A DNA stretch of 64,000 nt from assembly GCF_019703515.2 (NCBI RefSeq), contig NC_059372.1, positions 16,453,992 through 16,517,991 of the forward strand, written 5' to 3'. Below, piece after piece: positions 22,684-32,981 of this stretch (the stretch's first letter is position 1; every line of letters starts with the position of its first letter). This stretch comes from Myxocyprinus asiaticus (taxonomy: Eukaryota > Chordata > Actinopteri > Cypriniformes > Catostomidae). A model generated the notes under the pieces. The model ran no database searches. It saw only the letters and a list, made by a program, of their open reading frames with translations, and was not told where the DNA came from. The position numbers and the translations under genes were made by a program.

Positions 22684-23208
22684 TCAGGCAGCGGAGCTGC
22701 TGTAGGAGGAGTCTCTGGGGGAGCGGGCAGAGCCGCAGGAAGAATAGTCTAAGGGGGAGAGGGCAGAGCCGCAGGAGGAATAGTCTAAGGGGGAGAGGGC
22801 GGAGTCGCAGGAAGAATAATCTCTGGGGGAGAAGGTGGAGCCACAGGAGGAATAGTCTCTGGGGGAGTGGGCGGAGCCACAGGAGGAATAGTCTCTGGGG
22901 GAGCGGGCGGGAATGACCTCCGTAGTCTTGTACACGGGAAGAGACTTGGGAACAGAAACTTTTCTTCTCCTCCTCTGGATGGCTGAAGTTGACAATGCTG
23001 GCTCTGGGAAGGACGAGGCGGGAAACGCTGGCTCTGGGACGGACGAGGTGGGTAACGCTGGCTCTGGGACGGACGAGGCGGGCAACGCTGGCTCTGGGAC
23101 GGACGAGGCGGGCAACGCTGGCTCTGGGACGGACGAGACTTCTAGCTTGTTGGCCGTGGCAGGCGTGAGCGCTGGCTCGTTGGCCGTGGCAGGCGTGGGC
23201 GCAGACAA
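22684..23208 (-). CDS. Open frame of Pro/Ser-rich repeats in the LTR element
   Basis: The 174-codon minus-strand frame has about five 10-residue repeats (SVPEPALPAS, encoded at about 22997-23140) and then about six 12-residue repeats (SPRDYSSCGSA type, encoded at about 22690-22915 with a 36-bp period), separated by a basic segment RRRRKVS. It lies downstream of the gag-like frame and may be the low-complexity tail of a gag polyprotein whose frame has shifted. The repeats kept in phase over 500 bases suggest past coding selection or simple slippage. Function unknown. Confidence 0.4.
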   Translation of the reverse strand: MSAPTPATANEPALTPATANKLEVSSVPEPALPASSVPEPALPASSVPEPALPTSSVPEPAFPASSFPEPALSTSAIQRRRRKVSVPKSLPVYKTTEVIPARSPRDYSSCGSAHSPRDYSSCGSTFSPRDYSSCDSALSPLDYSSCGSALSPLDYSSCGSARSPRDSSYSSSAA

Positions 23209-23255
23209 TTTGAGGTAGGGTTTTCATGGACCTACGTACTGACATCAGTGGCAGA

Positions 23256-23546
23256 TCATACAACTTGGAGACAGGGGCCGTGGAAGGCTTCGAGACGGGG
23301 GGCCGAAGACGAAGGTTTTGGCCCAAAGTTCCAGAACCTTCTCCACATATTCACCGAGCATCCAGTAGGATCAGCCGGAGGCATCGGTTCCCTCAGTGCA
23401 CTATTCAGACCGGCCCGGAAGAAAACCACCAGAGAGCGGTCTGGATAGCGCACTTCCTTTGCCAGCTCTAAAAACTCACGGACATGATCCTCAACTGGAC
23501 GGTCCCCTTGTTGACGGAGTAGAATTCTGACAGCCGCTAGATCCAT
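23256..23546 (-). pseudogene. Retrotransposon gag-like N-terminal frame
   Basis: The frame opens MDLAAVRILLRQQGDRPVED only 17 bases after the 5' LTR. It contains HVREFLELAKEV, DRSLVVFFRAGLN and LREPMPP, which fit the retrotransposon gag domain of Ty3/gypsy-like elements in fish (capsid-like, RNA binding). After about 75 residues the similarity stops and a frameshift probably leads into the repeat-rich frame downstream. The leader between LTR and ATG lacks the TGG-starting primer-binding site. Confidence 0.65.
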
Positions 23547-23563
23547 TCCTTGGTCAGTCTTTC

Positions 23564-23775
23564 TGTGAGAAGGCAGGCGAGGAATGAGGATCTAAATGCA
23601 GTTGCAGGGCTTAAATACATAGGGGCAAACAAGGGAACGAGGAACACCTGTGGAAACAATCAGGGCAAAACCAATCATAAAATGAAACTACAAAAGGACT
23701 ACAAACTAACAGGAAACAGAAACTAAACAAGAATTTCAACATAAAAGTCAACACAAAAACAGGGAATATGTGACA
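23564..23775 (-). repeat. 5' LTR of the LTR retroelement (212 bp)
   Basis: Direct repeat of 21857-22174 with an internal gap of about 100 bases and a small GAGGAAC insertion. The TATTTAAG TATA-like site and the GATTGG motif are retained. Divergence from the other LTR indicates an old insertion. Confidence 0.82.
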
Positions 23776-24553
23776 TTACTGGACAAATAGGAAAAAATCT
23801 GGTCATTTCATTTGGGTGTTTATTTTGCATTTTAATGCGTTAATTAAAGCTGCTTTTCCATATAAAAGAAAAGAAAAACAGCATTCATGGAATTAGTGTC
23901 TGATGTGAGATGGGAATAATGCAGGCTGCTTTTGCCAGTGTGCAGGATACAACCCGCTTGAGATTAGGATTAGGATTTTGCAAGATTTGGGGAAAGTTTA
24001 AACCCCCGTGGCATTGAAGCACTGTAATCATTGGGATAGCATCATGCTGTACACTTGCTGACACTTCGTGTTAATATTTTCACCAGACATTGTGTCTGAC
24101 AATTTTTCAATTTGTCGGACATTAGGACGTTTTAACGGTAAAAAAAGGTAATTGCCGGCTAATGTAAACCTTGTGCATTGCAATAGGAAAGTGCTCTCAC
24201 AAAATAGAACTGTATGCAATAGAAATATGTGCAATAAATGAAAAAGTATTTGTCGAAAGTCTTTGGGGTCAGTAGAAACGTACCACGATGAGGTCTAGTT
24301 TTATTTTGCCTTAAGGCGCAGTCACATTTACCTTTGCACAGTGAAATTTCATGGGCGAAGAAGGGTTGGTGACCATGCCTTTTTCCATTATGAAAGAGAG
24401 CGAAAGAGTTGCTATGCATGGGCTAGGCCTGGTAAATATTTTGGCATATGGGCACTTAATATTTCATGGTAAATGAGGGCTGGCTGGGTGATGGACACTG
24501 GTGTGTCACTGTCCTGTATTAATGAAGAAGTTTATGTGGGAGGGAGTGTCTGT

Positions 24554-24589
<36 letters not shown>

Positions 24590-25092
24590 TGTAATAGAGA
24601 GAGCGAGAGAAGGAGATGCAGACTATCAGGCTGACGGAGGCAATTAGATCTATTATTAGTCTGACAGTGGAAGGATTGATGCACACAATAGTCAATGTGT
24701 AAGCAGAAATCCAGGGACATGAACAGAATTTTAATAGAGAGAATCTCCTAGATTATAGAGGCCTTCATTAACATTTTCACACATGGCTGCTTAACAAATG
24801 AGAAAAGAGTCCTACCATACAGGCAGATTTGTCAGGCTCTTACCACCAGGCCTCTGCCTGCCCACCCCAGGGCTCACTCTTCACCTTTTCAGCCAAGAGA
24901 AAGACAGAATTAGAGTGGAGAGAACCTGAGACACCATACCAGCCTTAGGAGTAAAGTCTTTTCTGCCATCATCAAACCATCTTTCCCTGTTTTCTACCCT
25001 TCACGGCTCTGTGTATGTGACCCTGTATTAAAGAAAAATCTCAAATCAAATCTCTTTAATATCTCAATTGTTTCTTCTAGACTGAAATGAGA
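23776..25092. other. Unassigned non-coding sequence with a (GT)n microsatellite
   Basis: No gene is supported. (GT)n occupies about 24556-24586 and is followed by GA-rich sequence (24596-24615). Frames at 24028-24419 are short and without family resemblance. Confidence 0.4.
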
Positions 25093-25096
25093 TTAA

Positions 25097-26130
25097 AGGG
25101 ATACTTCACCCAAATGCTTAACCACCATAGTACGATTCATCGTTGAAGAAATTAACTAGCTAGTCATGACTGTTTCCCAAAACCGTAGTAACTGTCGCAC
25201 ATACATCGTTTGAACCACGTTGGTTCAACAATGTAGAGCTATCGGTAATGACATTACGCAGGGGGTGAAGTAATAAATTCTGCAAATATTAAATTATAAA
25301 CACTAATTTACACATACACCAGAAAGCCGTTTAATGCGAGAAAGCTGCTGAAGACAGGAAAGCTGCATTCACTGTGTAGATATACAGTATATGCTGCAAT
25401 AGATGGGTTTCCCTTTACATCAAACTTCGGGGTTCCCTGAGCACGTACGCACATCTGCACTCTTTAAAAACATATGCTAATGCATACAGTAAGTGCCGTT
25501 TACAAGCACATAAAAACTGTGTTTCCCGACAGAAACCGTGTGTGATAAAGTGCTTTCCCTTAACAGCCTTTAATCCCTTAAACCGTTGTATTCGGGTTTA
25601 CATGATGTTTCAGAACAGTGCTTTTCTGCAAAAACCCTGAATAAGCCATTTTCGTAAATGCATGTATATGTGGTCAAATTGTTGACAGAATGAAAGATAG
25701 ATATGGAGTAAAACATATAGAAGCCTCAGAGAAGTGAAATAATTTCCACACAGCAAACTAACATGAAACTATGCTTCTAACCACAGGTTAGTGTAGTTCC
25801 AACCACACAACTTTCCAATGCCGGAAAGACGGGAAACAGCAAATCACTGAACTATGTTGGTAACGACGGAACTTATGACCATAGTTGGCTAACGATACTT
25901 TTGGGAAACGCACCCCTGTGCAAATTTCTTTCCACTGTGGGCCACAAAAGATGTAAGGCAAAAGGTTAGCCTCAGTCACCATTCACTTTCAATGCATCTT
26001 ATTTCCATACAATGAAATAAATTAGGCTGAATATTTCTGATCCATGGAAGAAATAAAGTCACATAGCTTTTAAACAATATGAGGGTTAATAAATGATGAG
26101 AGAATTTTCACTTCTGTGTGAACTATCTCT
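25097..26130. mobile_element. Composite TTAA-type MITE with a second element inside
   Basis: TTAA at 25093-25096 and 26131-26134 bracket ends AGGGATACTTCACCCAAA and GTGTGAACTATCTC, the Angel-like end pair, with TAAATGATGAGAGAATTTTCA just inside the right end. Within it, about 25171-25911 begins TGTTTCCCAAAACCGTAG and ends CGATACTTTTGGGAAACG, inverted copies of each other, so another element or an old insertion fills the centre. Blocks such as AACTATGTTGGTAACGACGG are a repeat I recall from cyprinids. No transposase is visible. Confidence 0.6.
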
Positions 26131-26134
26131 TTAA

Positions 26135-27599
26135 ATGGAGAGCAAATTGAGAGTTGCTTCTCAATTCCTGCTTCTCATATGTTTCTCTTAATAAAAAATA
26201 CCCTAGTAATCTCGCACACTGTGCTCAGAGTTATTTGCATTAATTTTATAATTCTTTGGTTTTATTCTAGCCAACAATTGTCTAATTTGTGTATATTTTC
26301 AGTTCCCCCAAGAATTTTAGGTTTACACAAAGTTGATAATTAACTGAGACGTAACTGAGAACTCCATTAAGTGTTTCAGGGAATGCACTGGTGCACTCTC
26401 AGGTTTGCTATTTAAAATGTTAACTTTGAGTGTCAGAGCTTGGCCTCGAAGAGCCACAATTGAATCTGCTTGAAAGCCATACGCGCTTCAAATGACATAG
26501 CACTACTTTACATTCCCACCTGCTGACGTTATGAAAAATGTTTTGTGTTGTGGAAATTTTTCCCCTCTGACTACTTTTTTCGAATGAAAAATAGTACGCT
26601 GCCAGTGGAGGCATCAACAGAGCAGCAGCGAAAGAGAGATCTGGGAGAGGTGACATATTGGAAGGGAAATGGATTATACCCTATTAGTTGTATATGATTT
26701 CTTGAAGAAGGAGAGAACTCACTTCCACATCTCTCTTGGCGGTTTTGCTGACTCACTCATACTTTATGTAAGAGGAAGACTCCAACAGATCTCCAAAGAG
26801 CAAGTGATAGGTGTGGAGAGATGGAGGAGAGCTCTGAAGCAAACACAGGATCATCCAATTATCGGTTGCTAGTGGAGTGGGGCTGTCAGGCTCTTGTGAT
26901 TGGCTGGTGACGCAGGGTTCCTACCCTCCTCCTGCTAGCTGTCAGGTGTGAAAAACTTGGGACTGCAGATACAAGAGGGAGGAAGGCTTGTTTTGGCCAC
27001 ATGCCAGTCTCTTCTCAGTATCAATAATGAACATTTTAAAGAACAGCTTAGGCAAGGAGCAAACCTGCCTAATGTCCTTAAGACAAAGGGAGATATTGCA
27101 GCGGACAGGGGGCCAGAAATCAATTTCCCATTTGCTGCTTTAATTTGGGTGTGATGGGTGGAGAGATTAGGGTTGTGGGTACCTGTAAGCTTCTTTTGGA
27201 AGAGCTGTACCTGGTGCTGGGGGTCTGCCCGGCTCGACCCTGTGCTAATTAAAGTTCTGGATTGATCCGAAAACAATGTGATACCAATCTGTCCTCAACA
27301 ACCCCAACAAGCACATCTTTCCCAGCCAACATCTTGATAATAGGCTCATAAAGCAACTGCTAATGGCAATTTCTGGGCCTAGCCTTGCCCGGATAAGGCT
27401 TTTAAGACTTGTTTGCTTATTCTGCACCTTAGAGGTGGCATGCCATTTGGATCGCTTCATTTGGCTGTCCTCTAAATTTGTAGAATGTCCTTTCTGTAGG
27501 CTAAGGTGTGCGCTGTCCAAACGAGTCAACTGCACAGTCACGCTCATTGACAATCTTTTCCAAGCCAAACATTCTCAGGCCTTTCCTCCTGTAAAAAAA
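26135..27599. other. Repeat-poor non-coding block
   Basis: No transposon end, microsatellite or coding exon is recognised. The stretch 26900-27560 has even composition and long unbroken unique sequence, for example around 27000-27160. It could hold conserved regulatory sequence. Overlapping frames on both strands (26935-27276, 27245-27568, 27363-27710) are probably chance. Confidence 0.35.
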
Positions 27600-27871
27600 A
27601 AAAAACTTAACCAAACTATCACAATAGATGAAGATCAACTTTCATACATGGAACACAAAAAGCAGAATGTTAGACACTGTCAACCTCAGACACCATTTAC
27701 TTGCTTTTAATCTTTTTTTCCATACGTTGAAAATAAATTGTGAATTTGGCTGTCAGTCCTTAACATTGTACCTAAAATCTCCATGTCCATTGTAATCAGA
27801 ATGTCATACTAGTTTGGAACAACACAAGGGTAAGTAAATGATGACAGAACTTAAATTTTTGGGTGAACCTT
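27600..27871. mobile_element. Degenerate TTAA-type MITE, right end preserved
   Basis: The right end GTAAGTAAATGATGACAGAAC...TTTTTGGGTGAACC meets TTAA at 27872-27875. TTGGAACAACACAAGGG precedes it, the usual sub-terminal block. The left boundary is set loosely at a weak match to the inverted blocks near 27630-27700. Confidence 0.5.
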
Positions 27872-27875
27872 TTAA

Positions 27876-28592
27876 GTGTCCAGGTTAATCCTCTAGTCAA
27901 GTGGATTAAAGGCACATGACTACCCTTTTTTATTGATTGATTAAAACATTAATTGCAAAATTATACATTAGTGATGTATCAGCACAATATTTACCTAAGA
28001 GTCTGAATTCACATGTTAAAATGAGAACTACTGATGTCAGTGATAGGATGTGATGTCAACTTTTTCTTTTACAGAGGAACATGAGAGATGCTCATGATAA
28101 ATGTTTACACATACTCAGATACACATGAGCTTGGTTTTCCTAAAGGTGTCCCATCTATATGTGTGCCTGTTCTCCTGCATGTTTAAACCTAGGCTTTTTG
28201 GAGGGGTCCCTCAGAGGAGTTAATTAAACTGCTACCGGCTGAAGCTGATGAGCCACCCCACTCTGACCTTGAGGCTGCGCTCCCTCTACGTGTGTGCAAT
28301 TACACCTGCATAATCAGCATTGCCAGCAGCACCCACCTCCCCCCTGTCCCTCTCCTTCCACTACGCTGCCACCACATGGCCACCAGACTCCCTTACCAGT
28401 GCCCATGTTGGCTGCATCCAAAATCTGAAGCAGCTGCCTTGCTGCCTCACTGTCCAGTCAGTCAATGAATTTACAGGCATTTTTTTTGTCTGAAGGTACA
28501 TCCTAAGGACATTGGTTTCAAGTAGTCTTCCAAGGAACCATAACATCATGTCTAATGGTCTGAAACAAATTCATTTGTGCTTTAATGAAAAC
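27876..28592. other. Unassigned non-coding sequence, possible conserved element at 28205-28400
   Basis: The sub-region 28205-28400 is unusually GC-balanced and free of repeats, with TTAATTAAACTGCTACC and CTGCATAATCAGCATTG motifs. No open frame spans it convincingly. The rest shows nothing definite. Confidence 0.3.
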
Positions 28593-28762
28593 GTCCTGGT
28601 TACTTTCGTAACCTCCGTTCCCTGATGGAGGGAACAAGACGTTGTGTCAATATAGTGACACTAGGGGTCACTCTTGGGAGCCCCAAACACCTCTGCTTTT
28701 TGAAAAAATGCCAATGGGAATTGGCGAATGGAATTTGCATGCCACTCCCCTGGACATATGGG

Positions 28763-28770
28763 TATAAAAG
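28763..28770 (+). promoter_or_regulatory. TATA-like site in the 3' repeat of DIRS copy C
   Basis: TATAAAAG faces inward, antisense to the coding strand, at the position equivalent to 6432-6439 in copy A. Confidence 0.45.
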
Positions 28771-28872
28771 GAGCTGGTATGCAACCACTCATTCAGGTTT
28801 TGTGCTGAGGAGCCGAGACAAGGTCTCGGCCATTACAGCAGGTAGTTCAGTGTTGTGGCAAGAGGGACACAA

Positions 28873-28975
28873 CGTCTCGTTCCCTCCATCAGGGAACAGA
28901 GGTTACAAAAGTAACCAGGACGTTCCCTATCTGTCACTCACTCGACGTTGTGTTGATGTAGTGACAGTAGGGGTC
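28873..28975. repeat. Internal complementary region of DIRS copy C
   Basis: The sequence GTCTCGTTCCCTCCATC...AAGTAACCAGGAC directly joins GTTCCCTATCTGTCACTCAC at 28921/28922. The first part complements the left terminus (28593-28640), including its private CCAGGAC variant. The second part complements the right terminus (to 32591). Confidence 0.88.
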
Positions 28976-29734
28976 CCTATACAAAACGCCACAACTAGCT
29001 GAACTGTGTTACGTGGACTGGCGGTGCGAGATGGGCAGACCACTGTGTGCCTCATAGCCAGTGCACCAGGCCGTCACATAACCTCCCCAATGTCGAACGG
29101 TCCTTCGGGAACAAGTCGAATGCCCAACAAATAGGGACAAGCTAGCCCAGCCATGGCCTCTTTTCCTCTTTTTTCTCCCCAAAAAGAGTGGAATTTGTTA
29201 ACTGACTGGGGGCCATAAATGTCTATGTCGGGGGGGTGTCACTCCCAAGGGGAAGACACTGTGGAGACCACACCCTGCCCAGAGAAGGGGGGGGGGGTAT
29301 TTTCAGTGGAAATACGTCACATGGTCTTACCGAGTCTTGTCGGATGTATGTCATGTGGAGAAGTCGCATGGTAGGTCCTACCCACGGGGGGAGGATTTTC
29401 TACAAACAAGGTGACCGGGGGCAGAGGGGCCTCTGCCCAAGGAAGACGCAGTTTACCGACAGGGAAACGATTTAGCAGAAGATATATCACATGGGGTCAC
29501 CTATAGGGAACCAGCACATGTGGAGCACCTACCCCAGTACAGGGCTTAGTTAGTACATGTACTGGGCTGGCAGCGAGTTTCTCCACAAACTCGTCTGCCA
29601 CAGGGCTAAGGAGGAAAGTCTTCCAGGGGTCACAACTTGTGAACATGACTGGGAGTCACAAGCACACGTCTTCACCTCATGGGAGGGGAAAGGCGCTATG
29701 CACAAGCGGTACACCCAGCCAGCTGTCCCGGAAC

Positions 29735-30887
29735 TTACCTGCTCATACCTGACAACACACGGGATAAAACCGGCTCAACCTGGAGATTATAGAACCTCGC
29801 AAAGGTGTTGGGTGTTGCCCAGCCCGCTGTTCTGCAAATGTCTGCCAAAGAGGCGCCACTGGTCAGGGCCCAGGAGGCCGCTACACTCCTTGTAGAGTGG
29901 GCTCGTAACCCCATGGGGGGGCAGCACCTCCTGAGTGTGATATGCCTTGATGATGGCATCAATGACCCAACGGGCGACCCTCTGTTTGGAGACAGCGCTT
30001 CCTTTCCGCTGTCCACCAAAGTAGACAAAGAGCTGCTCGGAGCTTCTAATGCTCTGCGTGCGATCCAAATAGATGCGTAAAGCACGCACCGGACACGCCA
30101 AAGCTGGGTCTGCCTCCTCCTGGGGCAGCGCTTGCAGGTTCACCACCTGATCCCTAAAAGGGGTCATGGGAACCTTGGGCACATAGCCCGGTCAGGGTCT
30201 CAGGATCACGTGAGAGTAACCCAGACCGAACCCCAGTTACGATTCGCTGACAGAGAATGCCTGCAGGTCCCCTACCCTCTTGATGGAAGTGAGCGCAGTC
30301 AGAAGGGCAGTCTTCAAAGAGAGTGCCTTAAGCTTGACTGACTCCAGGGGCTCAAAGGGAGCTCCCTGTAGACCCTGAAGGACTACAGAGAGGTCCCACG
30401 AGGGGATGAGGCATGGTCTGGAGGGATTCAACCTCCTAGCATCTCTCAGGAACCTGATGATCAAGTCGTGCTTCCCCAAATACTTACCATCCACTGCATC
30501 GTGTTGTGCCGAAATGGCGGCTACATACACCTTCAAGGTGGAGGGGGACAGCCGCCCCTCCAGCCTCTCCTGCAGGAAGGAAAGCACCGATCCGACTGCG
30601 CATCTCTGGGGGTCTTCGCATCGGGAAGAACACCACTTAGCGAACAGACGCCACTTCAAGGCATACAGGCGCCTCGTAGAGGGAGCCCTAGCCTGAGTGA
30701 TCATGTCTACCACCACGGGTGGTAGGCCACTTAGGTCTTCCGTGTCCCATCCAAGGGCCAGACGTGGAGATTCCAGAGGTCTGGTCACGGGTGCCAGGTG
30801 GTGCCCCGTCCCTGAGAAAGAAGGTCCTTCCTCAGGGGAATTCACCAGGGGGGGACTGTCGCGAGGAGCGTGAGGTCTGAGAACCAC
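29735..30887 (-). pseudogene. Tyrosine recombinase of DIRS copy C
   Basis: This is the fullest recombinase in the window. The frame 30887-30237 has the N-terminal core-binding domain (DLSGLPPVVVDMITQ, RAPSTRRLYALKWRLF, LSPSTLKVYVAAISA) and SIKRVGDLQAFSVSES, the first catalytic Arg, then a stop where copy B reads Thr-Cys-Leu. A second stop (CGA to TGA) follows in the RPRPGY equivalent. The frame 30182-29787 carries FRDQVVNLQALPQEEADPAL and LRIYLDR. After a frameshift the end reads GLRAHSTRSVAASW, CRTAGWATPNTF and FARFYNL. Integration function is lost. Confidence 0.87.
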
Positions 30888-31221
30888 ATCTGGGTGGGCC
30901 AGTAGGGTGCTACTAGGACGACCTGCTCCTTATACTCCCTGACCTTGCATAGGGTCTGTGCAAGTAGGCTCACTAGGGGAAACACGTATTTGCGTAGTCC
31001 CGGGGGCCAGCTGTGTGCCATCGCGTCTATACCGAGGGGTGCCTCGGTCAGGGCGTACCAAAGTGGGCAGTGGGAGGATACCCGGGAAGCAAACAGGTCT
31101 ACCTGTGCTCAACCGAATCAACTCCAAATCAGCTGGACCACCTGGGGGTGGAGTCTCCACTCTCCCCTGAGCGTAACATCTGTTCTGTTCTGGTGTTGAG
31201 GTCGCCCGGAATGTGAGTGGC

Positions 31222-31905
31222 TCATAGCGACTTGAGGCGCTGCTGACTCCAGAGGAGGAGACGGCGGGCGAGTTGTGACATGCAACAGGAGCGTAGACCG
31301 CCTTGATGGTTGATGTATGCTACCATCGCCGTGTTGTCCATCTGGACCAACACGTGCTTGCCCTGGATCAATGGCCGGAACCTCCGCAGGGCGAGCAGTA
31401 CTGCCAACAACTCAAGGCAGTTGATGTGCCACCTCAGCCACGGGCCAGTCCAGGAGCCGGCGACTGTGTGCCCATTGCATACGGTGTCCCAGTCCGTCTT
31501 GGAGACGTCTGTCATAACTACGACGTGCCTGGAGACCTGCTCTAGGTGAACCCCTGCCCGAAGAAATGCAAGGTCGGTCCAAGGGCTGAAGATGCGGCGA
31601 CAGATCGGCGTGACGACCACGCGATATGTCCCGCGGTGCCATGCCCATCTCGGGACTCGAGTCTGAAACCAGTGCTGAAATGGTCTCATATGCATCAACC
31701 CGAGCAGTGTGGCCACCACTGAGTATGCCATATGCCCCAGGGGCCTCTGAAAAAGTTTCAGTGGAACAGCTGTCTTCTGTCTGAATGCCTTCAGACAGTT
31801 CAGCACCGACTGTGCGCGCTCGTTTGTGAGGCACAGCGTCATCGAGACTGAGTCCAACTCCAAGCCGAGAAAAGAGATGCTCTGAACCGGGGAGAGCTTG
31901 CTCTT
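31222..31905 (-). pseudogene. RT C-terminus and RNase H of DIRS copy C
   Basis: The open frame begins upstream in deletion-joined gag sequence. True RT homology starts at KSKLSPVQSISFLGLELDS, the RT thumb/connection. RNase H follows with the three acidic residues in place: TD (near VVVMTD), the Glu in HINCLELLAVL and the Asp in LVQMDNTAMVAY. A TGA in place of an Arg codon ends the frame just before the conserved ATHIPGDLN block (31222). The RT palm with its YxDD box is deleted in this copy. RNase H would remove template RNA in a working element. Confidence 0.83.
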
Positions 31906-31994
31906 TTGGGTACCGCAGCCTCTTGGGCATGCAGCGACAAAATATTCTCCTCCTGGCCCTCCACCGGGGGATGGCGAGGAGCCACTGGGGTGAC

Positions 31995-32183
31995 TTACTT
32001 TCTTACGAAGGCAAGCCACGACCGCAACGTTGCCATGGACATGTTCTTGCAATGAGGACAAGACCCATCCACGAACGATGTCTCCGCGTGGGCAGCACCC
32101 AGACACGTAAGACAGTGATCGTGGCCATCAGAAGCGGAGAGATAACGACCGCAACCAGGAATAACACACAAACGGAAAGGCAT
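31995..32183 (-). pseudogene. Gag-like ORF1 N-terminus, DIRS copy C
   Basis: MPFRLCVIPGCGRYLSASDG is followed by HCLTCLG, HAETSFVDG and SCPHCKN, the best preserved Cys/His motif of the three copies. It stops after LRSWLAFVRK at the deletion edge. Start chosen because the same MPFRL start appears in copy B. Confidence 0.75.
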
Positions 32184-32436
32184 CTTTAAAAAGACATTCC
32201 GTGTGTGCCGCTCTTTTAGAATTTAAATATACTCTTTTAGAATATACTCTTTTGTTCTGCCGAAGCGCCCAGGGGTGTTCTCTGCACTCCACGGGTGCAG
32301 AGGGGGAGAAGCTGCTGAAATGCGCCATAAATCCAGCAGTTTGAGGTGATCGGTAGGGAGAAATTGAATTCAGTGCACTGAATGCAACCGCTCGGCTCCA
32401 AAGAGAAAATCTGAATGAGTGGATGCATACCAGCTC

Positions 32437-32444
32437 CTTTTATA
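32437..32444 (-). promoter_or_regulatory. TATA-like site, sense promoter of DIRS copy C
   Basis: TATAAAAG on the minus strand, about 255 bases upstream of the gag ATG at 32183. Same position as 11553-11560 in copy A. Confidence 0.5.
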
Positions 32445-32591
32445 CCCGTATGTCCAGGGGAGTGGCATGCAAATTCCACTCGCCAATTTCCATTGGCATT
32501 TTTTCAAAAAGCAGAGGTGTTTGGGGCTCCCAAGAGTGACCCCTAGTGTCACTACATCGACACAATGTCGAGTGAGTGACAGATAGGGAAC

Positions 32592-32973
32592 CAAGCAAAT
32601 ATTCTGTGACTACAATGCTTATTTCTCACTAGAAGTTGACACACATTAAAAACTGGACATTTAAAAATGAATTGCTGCTTTCAACCACTCCTTTAGATGA
32701 CATTTTTATAATTTCACCAACCACAGTACTGCACATACAGAGTTGTAAGATATGAAATGCAGCAAAAAACGGAAAAGATGATTGTACCTTAGTAGATAAT
32801 ATGTTGTGCAAATGTTGGATTCGAACATGCCTTGATGCCTTCCTACCTCTGTATACACCCTGCGAATGCAGTGTTTCTCAGCTTTCGGATGCAGCCATTG
32901 TCCCCTACACCCAGCTTGGTCCCTCCCCTTTATATTAACCTGCTAGTAACATTCTCACAGTATGGTAAAAATA
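32592..32973. other. Unassigned non-coding sequence
   Basis: No gene or full repeat. GCAGTGTTTCTCAGC at about 32870 resembles an end of hAT-type elements but has no partner. Confidence 0.3.
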
Positions 32974-32981
32974 ATGACAGG

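Larger units (their letters stand above)
21857..23775 (-). mobile_element. Small LTR retroelement (gypsy-type gag), internally deleted
   Basis: Two direct repeats, 21857-22174 and 23564-23775, both start TGTGAG and end GTGACA (TGTCAC...CTCACA on the coding minus strand). Near-identical 5-bp flanks TTACC and TTACT fit a target duplication. Next to the left LTR, on the coding strand, is a polypurine tract AAAAGGGGGG before CTCTGTCACA. Only 1.4 kb of internal sequence remains: a gag-like frame and repetitive sequence, with no protease, RT or integrase. It is therefore non-autonomous or deleted. No conventional primer-binding site follows the 5' LTR. Confidence 0.85.
28593..32591 (-). mobile_element. 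DIRS-like retrotransposon, copy C (internally deleted)
   Basis: The minus-strand element begins GTTCCCTATCTGTCACTCAC at 32591 and ends at 28593. It has both terminal repeats, an intact ICR (28873-28975), a start of gag, the C-terminal RT with RNase H, and most of the recombinase. A deletion near 31905-31995 removes gag C-terminus and RT palm. Both flanks of copies A and C read AAC next to the element end. Multiple stops (several CGA-to-TGA) make it inactive. Confidence 0.92.
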
